Below are positions 24,999 to 33,908 of a DNA stretch of 48,326 bases, one piece after another. The notes below the pieces were generated by a model. The model was not told the origin of the DNA, searched no databases, and saw nothing but the letters and a program-made list of their open reading frames with translations. How positions within the stretch are numbered: position 1 is the first letter of the stretch; each line of letters starts with the position of its first letter. Both the position numbers and the translations under genes were made by a program. The DNA lies in contig CAIKAR010000080.1 of assembly GCA_903825465.1 (NCBI GenBank), positions 1 through 48,326 on the forward strand. The letters are read 5' to 3'. The stretch is from an uncultured Hyphomicrobiales bacterium. Lineage in GTDB: Bacteria; Pseudomonadota; Alphaproteobacteria; Rhizobiales; Beijerinckiaceae.

Positions 24999-27131
24999 TT
25001 ACTTCAACAGGCCGGCGCCGCGCGCCCACTTGTATTTCGCGCCGAGCACCGCGACCGGAATCTCGGTTGAATAAGCGTAGGCCGGAATGCCGTTCTGGTA
25101 GAGGTATTCGGCGGCTTCCTCGACCTCCACGTCGCCGGCGAGCGACGCCACCATGGGCTTCTCAACGCCCTTGGCGAGCATCTCGTTCTTCACCTCGACC
25201 ATCAGCTTGGCGAAGACCATCGGCGGCGTGATGATCGTGTGCCAATAGCCGAGGATCAGCGCGTGAACGCGCGGGTCTTCGAGGCCGAGCTTCACCGTGT
25301 TCTGATAGGTGCGCGGCGGCTCGCCGCCGGTGATGTCGACCGGGTTGCCGGCGGCGCCGAAGGGCGGAATGAACTTGCGGAACGCCGCGTCGAGATCGTC
25401 GGGCATCGCCATCAATTTGAGGTTGTTGTCGACGCAGGCGTCCGACAGCAGCACGCCCGAGCCGCCCGCGCCAGTGATGATGAGCACATTTTCGCCCTTG
25501 GGCGTCGGCAGCACCGGAATGCCGCGAGCGAATTCGAGCAGGTCGCGCAGCGAGCGCGCGCGGATGACGCCCGACTGCGCCAGCACGTCCTCGTAGATCT
25601 TGTCGTTGCCGGCGAGCGCGCCCGTGTGCGACGAGGCCGCCTTCGCGCCCGCCGACGTGCGGCCGGCCTTCAGCATGACGACGGGCTTCTTCTTCGACAC
25701 GCGCTTGGCGACTTCGGCGAAGGCCCGGCCGTCCTTCAAGTCCTCGCAATGCTGCGCGATGATCTCGGTGTTGTCGTCCTGCTCGAAGAACATGAGCAGG
25801 TCGTCCTCGTCGATGTCGGACTTGTTGCCGAGGCCGACAATCGCCGAAACACCCATCTTCGCCGAGCGCGAAAAACCGATGATGGCCATGCCGATGCCGC
25901 CGGACTGCGACGACAGCGCCGCCTTGCCCTTGACGTCGTAGGCGGTGCAGAAGGTCGCGCAGAGGTTCGCCGGCGTGTAATAGAAGCCGTAGATGTTCGG
26001 CCCCATCAGGCGCACGTTGTACTTGCGGCCGATGGCCTGGATTTCCTCCTGGCCCTTCATGTTGCCGGTTTCCGCGAAGCCCGACGGAATGAGCACGGCG
26101 CCGGGGATTTTCTTCTCGCCGCATTCGACGAGCGCGCCCGCCACGAAGGGCGCGGGAATGGCGAAAACGGCGACATCGATCACGCCTTCGACATCCCTCA
26201 CCGATTTATACGCCTTGTGGCCCAGAATACTCTCGGCCTTTGGATGGATCGGATAGATGTGGCCCTTGTAGCCGCCGTTGATGAGGTTCTTCATCACGGA
26301 ATTGCCGATCTTGCCATCTTCCGCCGAGGCGCCGATGACGGCCACGGACGACGGCTTCATGATGCGGTTCATCGACGCGACGACGTCTTTTTCCTCTGGC
26401 CGATAGCGCGCCGGCTTCTGGTCGAAATCAACGACGATCCGCACGTCCGCGGCCGTCGCGCCATCCTTCGTGGCGAAAACCGGATTGAGGTCCATTTCGG
26501 AGATTTCGGGAAAGTCGGCGACGAGTTGCGACACCTTGACGATGACATCGGCGACGGCGGCCTTGTTCACGGGCTCGGAGCCGCGCACGCCTTCGAGCAT
26601 TTCATGGGCCTGAATGCCGTTCAGCATCGACATCGCGTCGTCGTTCGTCGCGGGCGCGAGGCGGAACGTCACGTCCTTCAACACTTCGACAAGCACGCCG
26701 CCGAGGCCGAAGGCCACAAGCTTGCCGAAGGAATCGTCGGTGATGGCGCCGACGATGACCTCGACGCCGCCGCCGAGCATTTTTTGCACCTGGACGCCCT
26801 CGACGCGCGCGTCCGCCTTGTGTTTCTTCGCGTTGGCGAGAATCGTGTCGTAGGCCGCCGAGGCTTCGGCCGCCGACTTCACGCCGATGATCACGCCGCC
26901 CGCTTCGGTCTTGTGCAGGATGTCGGGCGAGACGACTTTCATCGCGACGGGGAAACCGATGTCGCCGCCGAGTTTCGCCGCCCCGGCCGCCGATGTCGCC
27001 ACGCCCTCGCCCGGCGTCGGGATGCCGTAGGCGTCGCAAACAAGCTTTCCCTCGGGCGCCGTGAGGCTGGCGCGCCCGGCGGCCTTCACCGCGTCGAGAA
27101 TCTTGCGAACTTCCGCCTTGTCGACAACCAT
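24999..27131 (-). CDS. ADP-forming acyl-CoA synthetase (acetate-CoA ligase type)
   Basis: A 710-aa single-chain acyl-CoA synthetase of the NDP-forming family, which interconverts acyl-CoA + ADP + Pi and acid + CoA + ATP. The order is ATP-grasp (beta) part first at about residues 1-240, then the CoA-binding and ligase (alpha) parts from about 255 (MKPSSVAVIGASAEDGKIGN). The phosphorylated His is H502 in SHTGALAGND. GGGAGGA lies just upstream of ATG 27131. It is divergent from the GntR gene of the oxalate locus with TGGCATGCCA sites between them, which links it to oxalate metabolism. It may make or use oxalyl-CoA, formyl-CoA or acetyl-CoA; the substrate is not fixed by sequence. Confidence 0.85.
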   Translation of the reverse strand: MVVDKAEVRKILDAVKAAGRASLTAPEGKLVCDAYGIPTPGEGVATSAAGAAKLGGDIGFPVAMKVVSPDILHKTEAGGVIIGVKSAAEASAAYDTILANAKKHKADARVEGVQVQKMLGGGVEVIVGAITDDSFGKLVAFGLGGVLVEVLKDVTFRLAPATNDDAMSMLNGIQAHEMLEGVRGSEPVNKAAVADVIVKVSQLVADFPEISEMDLNPVFATKDGATAADVRIVVDFDQKPARYRPEEKDVVASMNRIMKPSSVAVIGASAEDGKIGNSVMKNLINGGYKGHIYPIHPKAESILGHKAYKSVRDVEGVIDVAVFAIPAPFVAGALVECGEKKIPGAVLIPSGFAETGNMKGQEEIQAIGRKYNVRLMGPNIYGFYYTPANLCATFCTAYDVKGKAALSSQSGGIGMAIIGFSRSAKMGVSAIVGLGNKSDIDEDDLLMFFEQDDNTEIIAQHCEDLKDGRAFAEVAKRVSKKKPVVMLKAGRTSAGAKAASSHTGALAGNDKIYEDVLAQSGVIRARSLRDLLEFARGIPVLPTPKGENVLIITGAGGSGVLLSDACVDNNLKLMAMPDDLDAAFRKFIPPFGAAGNPVDITGGEPPRTYQNTVKLGLEDPRVHALILGYWHTIITPPMVFAKLMVEVKNEMLAKGVEKPMVASLAGDVEVEEAAEYLYQNGIPAYAYSTEIPVAVLGAKYKWARGAGLLK

Positions 27132-27179
27132 GCCGTCCTCCCAACCCGTCGCCGCCGCGCGGCGAAATTATTTTGGCAT

Positions 27180-27191
27180 TTGGCATGCCAA
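27180..27191. promoter_or_regulatory. Palindrome TTGGCATGCCAA, probable GntR operator
   Basis: A perfect 12-base palindrome, 49 bases upstream of the acyl-CoA synthetase start on the - strand. A further half-site TTTGGCAT lies directly beside it at 27172-27179. It is placed to control the - strand gene, and the same core recurs before the GntR gene. Confidence 0.65.
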
Positions 27192-27272
27192 GACCGCCAG
27201 CTGTCAAGCGAATCCCACTTCGCACACGCAAAAATCGTTGCCGCGGCGCATTTTCTGTTGACCCGATGAAAT

Positions 27273-27284
27273 CTGGCATGCCAA
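27273..27284. promoter_or_regulatory. Second TGGCATGCCA palindrome at the GntR promoter
   Basis: TGGCATGCCA (27274-27283) repeats the core of the site at 27180-27191; the centres are 93 bases apart. It begins ten bases after a possible -35 box TTGACC (27258-27263) and lies just before the chosen ATG at 27293, so a bound regulator would cover the -10 region. Confidence 0.65.
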
Positions 27285-27292
27285 CTACCAGA

Positions 27293-28051
27293 ATGACGAC
27301 AGTCGGGCGGGACGCGGTTTTGACGAAGGCGGCGCGGGCGAGGGCCGGCGGCCGCCGCGCGGCCATCGCCGTCAGCCTGCCGCGCATCCGGCGAGAGGAA
27401 AGCTTCAAGACGAAGGCCTACGCCGCGCTGAAGCGGGCGATCCTCAAGATGGACATCTACGCGACGCCCGACCCCGTGATGCTCGACGAACGCGAGATTT
27501 CCGAGCGCGTCGGCGTCAGCCGCACGCCGATCCGCGAAGCCGTGGCGATGCTCGAACGGGATGGGTTCGTGCGGGTGCTGCCGCGCCGCGGAATTCTCGT
27601 CGTCAAGAAGAACAAGCGCGAAATCATCGAAATGGTGCAGGCCAGGGCGGCGCTCGAAAGCATGGCCGTGCGGTTGTTGATCCAGACCGCGAGCGACGCG
27701 GAAATCGGCGGCCTCCGCGACCTCATGCGCGAATTCGGCGAGCGCCGCCGCCCCGGCGACAACGTCAGCGACTATTCCAACGCCAACATCCAGTTCCACC
27801 AGATGATCATCGGCCTGTCGAAGTCGGGCGTGCTCGCCGACATGACCGACAACCTGCTGCTGCACGTGCGCGGCATCCGCGCCCTCACCATCGGCCGCCA
27901 CGACCGCGCCAAGCGCTCGATCGAGGACCATCTCGCCATCATCGGGGCGATCGAGAAGCGCGACACCGACAAGGCCGAGCGCCTGTCGCGCGACCACACG
28001 CTGGGCCTCGCCGCCTATGTCGAGGCGCATGGCGACGAATTGTTTGGCTAG
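27293..28051 (+). CDS. GntR-family regulator (FCD type) of the oxalate locus
   Basis: A 252-aa regulator. The winged helix region contains LDEREISERVGVSRTPIREAVAML and LPRRGILVV. The C-terminal FCD helical domain has His residues spaced for metal or acid binding (IQFHQMI, EDHLAII, SRDHTLG). The frame is open from 27173. ATG 27293 is chosen because an upstream start would place the operator palindrome inside the gene. No ribosome-binding site precedes it, so the message may be leaderless, with TTGACC at 27258 as -35 box. It is followed by oxc after 42 bases. It probably senses oxalate or a CoA ester and controls both divergent units. Confidence 0.85.
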   Translation: MTTVGRDAVLTKAARARAGGRRAAIAVSLPRIRREESFKTKAYAALKRAILKMDIYATPDPVMLDEREISERVGVSRTPIREAVAMLERDGFVRVLPRRGILVVKKNKREIIEMVQARAALESMAVRLLIQTASDAEIGGLRDLMREFGERRRPGDNVSDYSNANIQFHQMIIGLSKSGVLADMTDNLLLHVRGIRALTIGRHDRAKRSIEDHLAIIGAIEKRDTDKAERLSRDHTLGLAAYVEAHGDELFG

Positions 28052-28093
28052 GCGCGGCGCGCCTTGATGGAAGACCTGTTCGAGGAGTGTTGA

Positions 28094-29827
28094 ATGTCCG
28101 ACGCCGCAACGAAGCCAGACGCCGCGCCCGAGCGCGAATTGACGGACGGCTTCCACCTCGTCATCGACGCGCTGAAGCTCAACGGCGTCGAAACCATCTA
28201 CGGCGTGCCGGGCATTCCGATCACCGATTTCGGCCGCATGGCGCAGGGCGCCGGTATCCGCGTGATTTCCTTCCGCCACGAGCAGAACGCCGGCAACGCC
28301 GCCGCCATCGCCGGCTATCTCACCAAAAAGCCCGGCGTCTGTCTGACGGTGTCGGCGCCGGGCTTTCTCAACGGCCTCGCGGCGCTCGCCAACGCGACGA
28401 CGAACTGCTTCCCGATGATCCTGATCTCGGGTTCCTCGGAGCGCGAAATAGTCGATCTCCAGCAGGGCGACTACGAGGAGATGGACCAACTCGCCATCGC
28501 CAAGCCTCTGTGCAAGGCGGCGTACCGCGTGCTCCACGCCGCCGACATCGGCATCGCCGTCGCCCGCGCCATCCGCGCCGCCGTTTCGGGCCGTCCCGGC
28601 GGCGTTTATCTCGACCTGCCGGCGAAATTATTCGGGCAGGTCATGGACGCGGAAGCCGGCGCGAAATCGCTGGTGAAGGTCATCGACCCCGCGCCGGCGC
28701 AAATCCCCGCGCCGGCCGCGATCAAGCGCGCGCTCGACACGCTCAAGAGCGCCAAGCGGCCGCTGATCATCCTCGGCAAGGGCGCCGCCTACGCGCAGGC
28801 CGACGCCGACATCCGCGCCTTCGTCGAGAAGAGCGGCGCGCCGTTTCTGCCGATGAGCATGGCCAAGGGCCTGCTGCCCGACACGCATCCGCAATGCGCC
28901 GGCGCGGCCCGCTCGACCGCGCTCGCGGAAGCCGATGTCGTCGTCATGATGGGCGCCCGCCTCAACTGGCTGCTGTCGCACGGCAAGGGCAAGAGCTGGG
29001 GCGCGCCGGGCTCGAAGCGATTCATCCAGATCGACATCGAACCGAGGGAAATGGACTCCAACGTCGAGATCGTCGCGCCGGTGGTTGGCGACATGGGCTC
29101 CTGCGTCTCGGCGCTGCTCGACGGCATGGGCGCGCATTGGCCGGCTCCGCCCCCCGAATGGATGAAGAAGATCGTCGACAAGCGCGAGGACAACATCGCG
29201 AAAATGGCGCCGCGGCTGATGAACAACAACTCGCCGATGGACTACCATGGCGCGCTCGGCGTGTTGCGGGCCATCGTCAAGGAGCGGCCCGACGCGATCC
29301 TCGTCAACGAAGGCGCGAACACGCTCGATCTCACCCGCGGCATCGTCGACATTCACCAGCCGCGCAAGCGCCTCGATGTCGGCACATGGGGCGTCATGGG
29401 CGTTGGCATGGGCTATTGCGTGGCCGCGGCGATCGAGACGAAGAAGCCCGTCCTCGCCATCGTCGGCGACAGCGCGTTTGGATTCTCCGGCATCGAGATC
29501 GAGACGATCTGCCGCTACGACCTGCCCGTCTGCGTGGTGGTGTTCAACAACAACGGCATTTACCGCGGCACCGACGTGAACGCCGGCGGCGGCGCCGATC
29601 CCGCCACGACGGTTTTCGTGAAGGACGCGCGCTACGACATCATGATGCGGGCCTTCGGCGGCGCCGGCGCCAACGCGACCTCGCCAGACGAATTGCGCCG
29701 CGCGGTGAACGCGGCGATGGATTCCGGCAAGCCGACGCTCGTCAACGCCTGCATCGACCCTTCCGCAGGCACCGAGAGCGGCCGCATCGGCAACCTCAAT
29801 CCACAAAGCGTGGTCAAGAAGAAGTGA
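28094..29827 (+). CDS. oxc: Oxalyl-CoA decarboxylase
   Basis: A 577-aa thiamine-diphosphate enzyme that splits oxalyl-CoA to formyl-CoA and CO2 in the cytoplasm. E63 ([11 protein letters not shown]) is the Glu that activates the cofactor. The ThDP-Mg motif starts with G458-D459-S460 (GDSAFGFSG) and ends with NNNGIYRG. The linker [15 protein letters not shown] is typical of Oxc in the POX-like family. GAGGAG at 28082-28087 precedes the ATG. It follows the GntR gene and precedes frc, its partner in the oxalate cycle. Identification rests on family features and on this clear gene context. Confidence 0.95.
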   Translation: MSDAATKPDAAPERELTDGFHLVIDALKLNGVETIYGVPGIPITDFGRMAQGAGIRVISFRHEQNAGNAAAIAGYLTKKPGVCLTVSAPGFLNGLAALANATTNCFPMILISGSSEREIVDLQQGDYEEMDQLAIAKPLCKAAYRVLHAADIGIAVARAIRAAVSGRPGGVYLDLPAKLFGQVMDAEAGAKSLVKVIDPAPAQIPAPAAIKRALDTLKSAKRPLIILGKGAAYAQADADIRAFVEKSGAPFLPMSMAKGLLPDTHPQCAGAARSTALAEADVVVMMGARLNWLLSHGKGKSWGAPGSKRFIQIDIEPREMDSNVEIVAPVVGDMGSCVSALLDGMGAHWPAPPPEWMKKIVDKREDNIAKMAPRLMNNNSPMDYHGALGVLRAIVKERPDAILVNEGANTLDLTRGIVDIHQPRKRLDVGTWGVMGVGMGYCVAAAIETKKPVLAIVGDSAFGFSGIEIETICRYDLPVCVVVFNNNGIYRGTDVNAGGGADPATTVFVKDARYDIMMRAFGGAGANATSPDELRRAVNAAMDSGKPTLVNACIDPSAGTESGRIGNLNPQSVVKKK

Positions 29828-29902
29828 TCGGCTCTTCGGCGCCGCGACCAATCGAATAGCCGCGGCGAAAGCCGCGAAACCAGACCTGATGGAGACCCCC
29901 GA

Positions 29903-31174
29903 ATGAGCAAGGCCCTCGACGGAATCAAAGTCCTCGATTTCACCCATGTGCAGTCCGGCCCCACCTGCACGCAATTGCTGGCGTGGTTCGGCGCCGATGT
30001 CCTCAAGGTCGAGCGGCCCGGCGTCGGCGACATCACGCGCGGGCAATTGCAGGACGTGAAGGGCGCCGACAGCCTTTATTTCACGATGCTGAACCACAAC
30101 AAGCGCTCCATCACGCTCGACACCAAGAACGCCAAGGGCAAGGAGGTGCTGACGCGCCTCATTCAAACCTGCGACATCCTCGTCGAGAATTTCGGGCCCG
30201 GCGTGCTCGACCGCATGGGCTTTTCGTGGGAGAAAATCCACGCGATAAACCCGAAGATGATCGTCGCTTCCATCAAGGGTTTCGGCCCCGGCCCCTACGA
30301 GGATTGCAAGGTCTACGAGAACGTCGCGCAATGCACGGGCGGCGCGGCCTCGACGACCGGCTTTCGCGACGGCCTGCCGCTTGTGACAGGCGCGCAGATC
30401 GGCGATTCCGGCACCGGGCTGCATCTCGCGATCGGCATTCTCGCCGCGCTCAACCAGCGCAACGCCACCGGCAAGGGCCAGCGTGTCACCGCCGCGATGC
30501 AGGACGGCGTTCTCAACCTGTGCCGCGTGAAATTGCGCGACCAGCAGCGGCTCGCGCACGGCCCGATGACGGAATACAGCCAGTACGGCGAGGGCGTTCC
30601 GTTCGGCGACGCCGTGCCGCGCGCCGGCAACGATTCGGGCGGTGGCCAGCCCGGCCGCATTCTCAAGTGCAAGGGTTGGGAGACGGACCCCAACGCCTAC
30701 ATCTATTTCATCACCCAGGCGCCGGTGTGGGAGAAAATCTGCGACGTCATCGGCGCGCCCGAATGGAAGACGGACCCCGACTTCGCCAAGCCTGTCGCCC
30801 GCCTGCCGCGGCTGAACCAGATCTTCGGCCGCATCGAGGACTGGACAATGACAAAAACCAAGTTCGAGGCGATGAACGAGCTCAACGCGCACGACATTCC
30901 CTGCGGGCCCATCCTGTCGATGAAGGAACTCGCCGAGGACCAGTCGCTGCGCGACACCGGCACCATCGTCGAGGTCGACCACCCCAAGCGCGGCAAGTAC
31001 CTTTCCGTCGGCAATCCGATCAAGCTTTCGGACAGCAAAACCGAGGTCACGCGCTCGCCGCTGCTGGGCGAGCACACCGAGGAAATCCTGTCCGCCGTGC
31101 TGGGATTCAGCGCCGCCGAGATCGCCGCCATCCGCGAAGCGGGCGCGCTCGACCCCGCGCCGAAACGCGCCTGA
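29903..31174 (+). CDS. frc: Formyl-CoA:oxalate CoA-transferase
   Basis: A 423-aa class III CoA-transferase that passes CoA from formyl-CoA to oxalate, giving formate and oxalyl-CoA for Oxc. Q17 (HVQSGP), the catalytic D168 (AQIGDSGTG) and the glycine loop GGGQP at 246-250 match the residues known from Oxalobacter Frc, where the nucleophile is Asp169. The length is close to the usual 428. GGAG lies about nine bases before the ATG. It is third in the order gntR, oxc, frc, oxlT-like. CaiB-type transferases look alike, but the Frc loop and the context make this call firm. Confidence 0.94.
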   Translation: MSKALDGIKVLDFTHVQSGPTCTQLLAWFGADVLKVERPGVGDITRGQLQDVKGADSLYFTMLNHNKRSITLDTKNAKGKEVLTRLIQTCDILVENFGPGVLDRMGFSWEKIHAINPKMIVASIKGFGPGPYEDCKVYENVAQCTGGAASTTGFRDGLPLVTGAQIGDSGTGLHLAIGILAALNQRNATGKGQRVTAAMQDGVLNLCRVKLRDQQRLAHGPMTEYSQYGEGVPFGDAVPRAGNDSGGGQPGRILKCKGWETDPNAYIYFITQAPVWEKICDVIGAPEWKTDPDFAKPVARLPRLNQIFGRIEDWTMTKTKFEAMNELNAHDIPCGPILSMKELAEDQSLRDTGTIVEVDHPKRGKYLSVGNPIKLSDSKTEVTRSPLLGEHTEEILSAVLGFSAAEIAAIREAGALDPAPKRA

Positions 31175-31196
31175 CGGCACGCCGAGCCCCGCCGAA

Positions 31197-31211
31197 TTGT
31201 TTGTCAAACAA
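31197..31211. promoter_or_regulatory. Palindrome TTGTTTG-T-CAAACAA upstream of the antiporter
   Basis: A perfect dyad of seven bases per arm around one central T, 23 bases after the frc stop and 93 bases before the antiporter start. It differs from the TGGCATGCCA sites, so it may be an operator for another regulator or an RNA hairpin between frc and the antiporter. No T-run follows it. Confidence 0.45.
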
Positions 31212-31304
31212 CAGGCGTCGAAATCCATATTGAGAGTGTAACCGTTTTACGAAAGCGAAATTTGAAACATTCCGCGCGCGCCGCGGGTTTTGGGGGAGAC
31301 GCAT

Positions 31305-32603
31305 ATGACCGACACCAACGCGCAAGGCGCGATGTCGCGCTCGTTCGGCACTTCGCACCGCTGGCTGCAATTGCTCATGGGCGTCGTCTGCATGGGGATG
31401 ATCGCCAACCTTCAATACGGCTGGACCCTGTTCGTCGATCCCATCGACGCGAAAAACCACTGGGGCCGCGCCGACATTCAGGTCGCCTTCACGTTGTTCG
31501 TGTTGACCGAGACGTGGCTCGTGCCGGTCGAGGCGTGGTTCGTCGACAGGTTCGGCCCGCGAATCGTCATCATGTTCGGCGGCGTCATGATCGCGCTGGC
31601 GTGGATCGTCGACGCCTACGCGTCTTCGCTGGCGATGCTTTATTTCGGCGCCGTGCTCGGCGGCGTCGGCGCGGGCTCGGTTTACGGCACCTGCGTCGGC
31701 AACGCGCTGAAATGGTTTCCGGACCGCCGCGGCCTCGCGGCCGGATTGACCGCCGCCGGCTTTGGGGCCGGCGCCGCGCTCACCGTCGTGCCAATCGCGA
31801 CGATGATAAAGGCGAGCGGCTACGAGCGCGCGTTCCTGACCTTCGGCATCGGCCAGGGCGTCGTCGTTTTCGTTCTCGCGCTCTTCATCCGCCCGCCGAC
31901 GACGCTGGGCCCGGCCGTCAAGAAAGTCTTCAAATTCGCCCAGACCAAGATCGACTACGCGCCGCAACAGGTTTTGAGCCAGCCGATCTTCTGGCTGCTG
32001 TACCTGACCTTCGTCGCCGTCGCGTGTTGCGGCCTGACCTTCGCCGCGCAGGTGGCGCCACTCGCGCGCGACTACAAGATCGCCGAGGTGCCGGTGAACG
32101 TCGCGGGGATCGCGGGCGCGGCGCTCGCCGTCGGCCTCTCGCTGCAGCGCATATTCGATGGCTTTGGCCGGCCGTTCTTTGGCTGGGTCTCCGACGCGAT
32201 CGGCCGCGAGAACACGATGTTCATCGCTTTCGGCGTCGCCGCCGCGGCCCTCTACGTGGTCGGGAATTTCGGCGGGAACCCTTATGTGTTCGTCCTCGCG
32301 TCGGCGCTGTATTTCCTCGTCTTCGGCGAAATCTACAGCCTCTTTCCCTCCACCTGCGGCGACACGTTCGGCTCGAAATACGCCGCCACCAACGCCGGCA
32401 TGCTCTACACCGCGAAGGGCACGGCCTCGCTGCTGGTGCCGGTGGCGAGCTGGCTCGCCGCTTCCCAAGGCTGGCACAACGTCTTCATGATCGGGGTCGG
32501 CCTCAACGCCGCGGCGGCGCTTTTCGCGATGTTCGTCATCAAGCCTCTGCGCGCCGCGCATATCGCGCGCTCATGCCAGGAGGCCGAGGCGGCGAAAGCG
32601 TAG
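31305..32603 (+). CDS. OxlT-like oxalate/formate antiporter (MFS)
   Basis: A 432-aa inner-membrane carrier of the major facilitator superfamily with about 12 hydrophobic helices. OxlT exchanges external oxalate for internal formate, which helps make a proton gradient. R282 (LQRIFDGFGRPFFGW) and K371 (YTAKGTASLL) lie where OxlT has its substrate-binding Arg272 and Lys355. The MFS loop motif WVSDAIGREN follows. ATG 31305 is chosen because GGGGGAG lies at 31292-31298. It ends the oxalate set. The spacing from frc (130 bases, with a palindrome) allows separate control. Confidence 0.9.
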   Translation: MTDTNAQGAMSRSFGTSHRWLQLLMGVVCMGMIANLQYGWTLFVDPIDAKNHWGRADIQVAFTLFVLTETWLVPVEAWFVDRFGPRIVIMFGGVMIALAWIVDAYASSLAMLYFGAVLGGVGAGSVYGTCVGNALKWFPDRRGLAAGLTAAGFGAGAALTVVPIATMIKASGYERAFLTFGIGQGVVVFVLALFIRPPTTLGPAVKKVFKFAQTKIDYAPQQVLSQPIFWLLYLTFVAVACCGLTFAAQVAPLARDYKIAEVPVNVAGIAGAALAVGLSLQRIFDGFGRPFFGWVSDAIGRENTMFIAFGVAAAALYVVGNFGGNPYVFVLASALYFLVFGEIYSLFPSTCGDTFGSKYAATNAGMLYTAKGTASLLVPVASWLAASQGWHNVFMIGVGLNAAAALFAMFVIKPLRAAHIARSCQEAEAAKA

Positions 32604-32711
32604 TCCGCGCCGCCCCGCGGCCCGCGGAATTGCCGCTCGCCCGCGGCGGCGGCGCCTGTTAGAATGGCGTCTCGGGGAACCAGCGCTTCATATCGCCGGC
32701 AGGGGGAAACG

Positions 32712-33893
32712 ATGTTCAATCACCGTATCGCGCAGGCCGCCGCCGCGCTCGCCTTGTCGCTGGCGCCGTTCGCCGCGCGCGCGGCCGAGCCCTACAAGAT
32801 CAACGCGGTCATGCCCCTCACGGGCGGCGGCTCCTTCCTCGGCAAGGGCCAGCAGCAAACGATGGAGGCGCTCCGGGCGCTCGCCAACAAAGAGGGCGGC
32901 ATCGCCGGGCGGCCCATCGAATTCGTCTATCACGACGACCAGTCGAGCCCGCAGACCGCCGTGCAACTCGCCAACGCGGCGATCGCCGAAAAGCCCGCGG
33001 TCATGATCGGCTCGAGCCTGGTGGCGATGTGCAACGCCATCGCGCCGCTGCTCAAGTCGGGCCCCTTCGACTATTGCCTCTCCCCCGGCTCGCATCCGCC
33101 GGCGGGTTCGTTCCAGTTTTCCGGCAACATCGACACGCGCGACCTCATGGACACGATGCTGTTGAATTTCAGGCTGCGGGGCTGGACGCGGATCGCGTTC
33201 ATGACCTCGACCGACGCGTCCGGACAGGACGCCGAAAACGGCTTCAACGAAGCGCTGAAACGGCCGGGCGCGGCGGGGATTGAAGTCGTCGAGCGCCAAC
33301 GCTTCAACCCGACCGATGTTTCCGTGTCGGCGCAGATCGAGCGGGTCAAGGCGGCCAAGCCGCAGGTGTTCGTGGCGTGGACGTCGGGTTCTCCCATCGC
33401 CACCATTCTCAAGGCGACGTTCCAGGCGGGCCTCGACACGCCGTTTGTCACGACCAGCAGCAACATGACGTTCGCCCAGTTCGACCAGTACAAGGACTTC
33501 CTGCCGAAGGAGTTCTATCTGCCGGCGTCGGCCTATCTGGCGCACGCGGGCCTCTACGACCTCGGCCCGCAGGTCGAGGAGGCGCAGGCGAAATTCTTCG
33601 CCGCGCACAAGGCCGCCGGCATCGAGCCCGACAACATGGCCTCGCTCGCGTGGGATCCCGCCAATCTTTTGATCGCGGCCTTGCGCAAGCTCGGCCCGGA
33701 CGCGAAAGCGGAGGACGTGCGATCGTATCTCGCCAATCTGACCGGCTATCCCGGCGCGGTCGGGCTCTATGATTTCAAGGAAGCGCCGCAGCGCGGCGTG
33801 ACGACGCGCAACGCGATCATGACCAAGTGGGAGCCCGGCGTCCACAACTGGGTGCCCGCGAGCAAGCCAACCGGCCTCTTGTTGGACAAATAG
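32712..33893 (+). CDS. ABC transporter substrate-binding protein (LivJ type)
   Basis: A 393-aa periplasmic binding protein. The signal peptide ends near residue 29 (LAPFAARAAEP), and the mature part has the type I fold: VMPLTGGGSFLGKGQQQ, then GIAGRPIEFVYHDDQSSP and DPANLLIAAL near the end. The ligand group is that of the Liv/amide/aromatic-acid binders. ATG 32712 has AGGGGGAA just before it. It heads a compact operon with fused permease, two ATPases and the hydantoinase/oxoprolinase genes, so the ligand is probably the substrate of HyuAB, a cyclic amide such as 5-oxoproline or a hydantoin. This is inference from gene order. Confidence 0.92.
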   Translation: MFNHRIAQAAAALALSLAPFAARAAEPYKINAVMPLTGGGSFLGKGQQQTMEALRALANKEGGIAGRPIEFVYHDDQSSPQTAVQLANAAIAEKPAVMIGSSLVAMCNAIAPLLKSGPFDYCLSPGSHPPAGSFQFSGNIDTRDLMDTMLLNFRLRGWTRIAFMTSTDASGQDAENGFNEALKRPGAAGIEVVERQRFNPTDVSVSAQIERVKAAKPQVFVAWTSGSPIATILKATFQAGLDTPFVTTSSNMTFAQFDQYKDFLPKEFYLPASAYLAHAGLYDLGPQVEEAQAKFFAAHKAAGIEPDNMASLAWDPANLLIAALRKLGPDAKAEDVRSYLANLTGYPGAVGLYDFKEAPQRGVTTRNAIMTKWEPGVHNWVPASKPTGLLLDK

Positions 33894-33908
33894 GATTCGG
33901 CGGGCTTC

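Noticed and set aside
24855-25070. 71-codon + strand frame in the gap before the acyl-CoA synthetase end
   Set aside because: No ribosome-binding site, Ala/Arg-rich composition, and it runs into the opposite-strand gene.
25239-27269. 676-codon open frame on the + strand
   Set aside because: Shadow of the ADP-forming acyl-CoA synthetase on the - strand.
28628-31228. 866-codon open frame on the - strand
   Set aside because: Antisense shadow of oxc and frc, which carry complete family motifs on the + strand.
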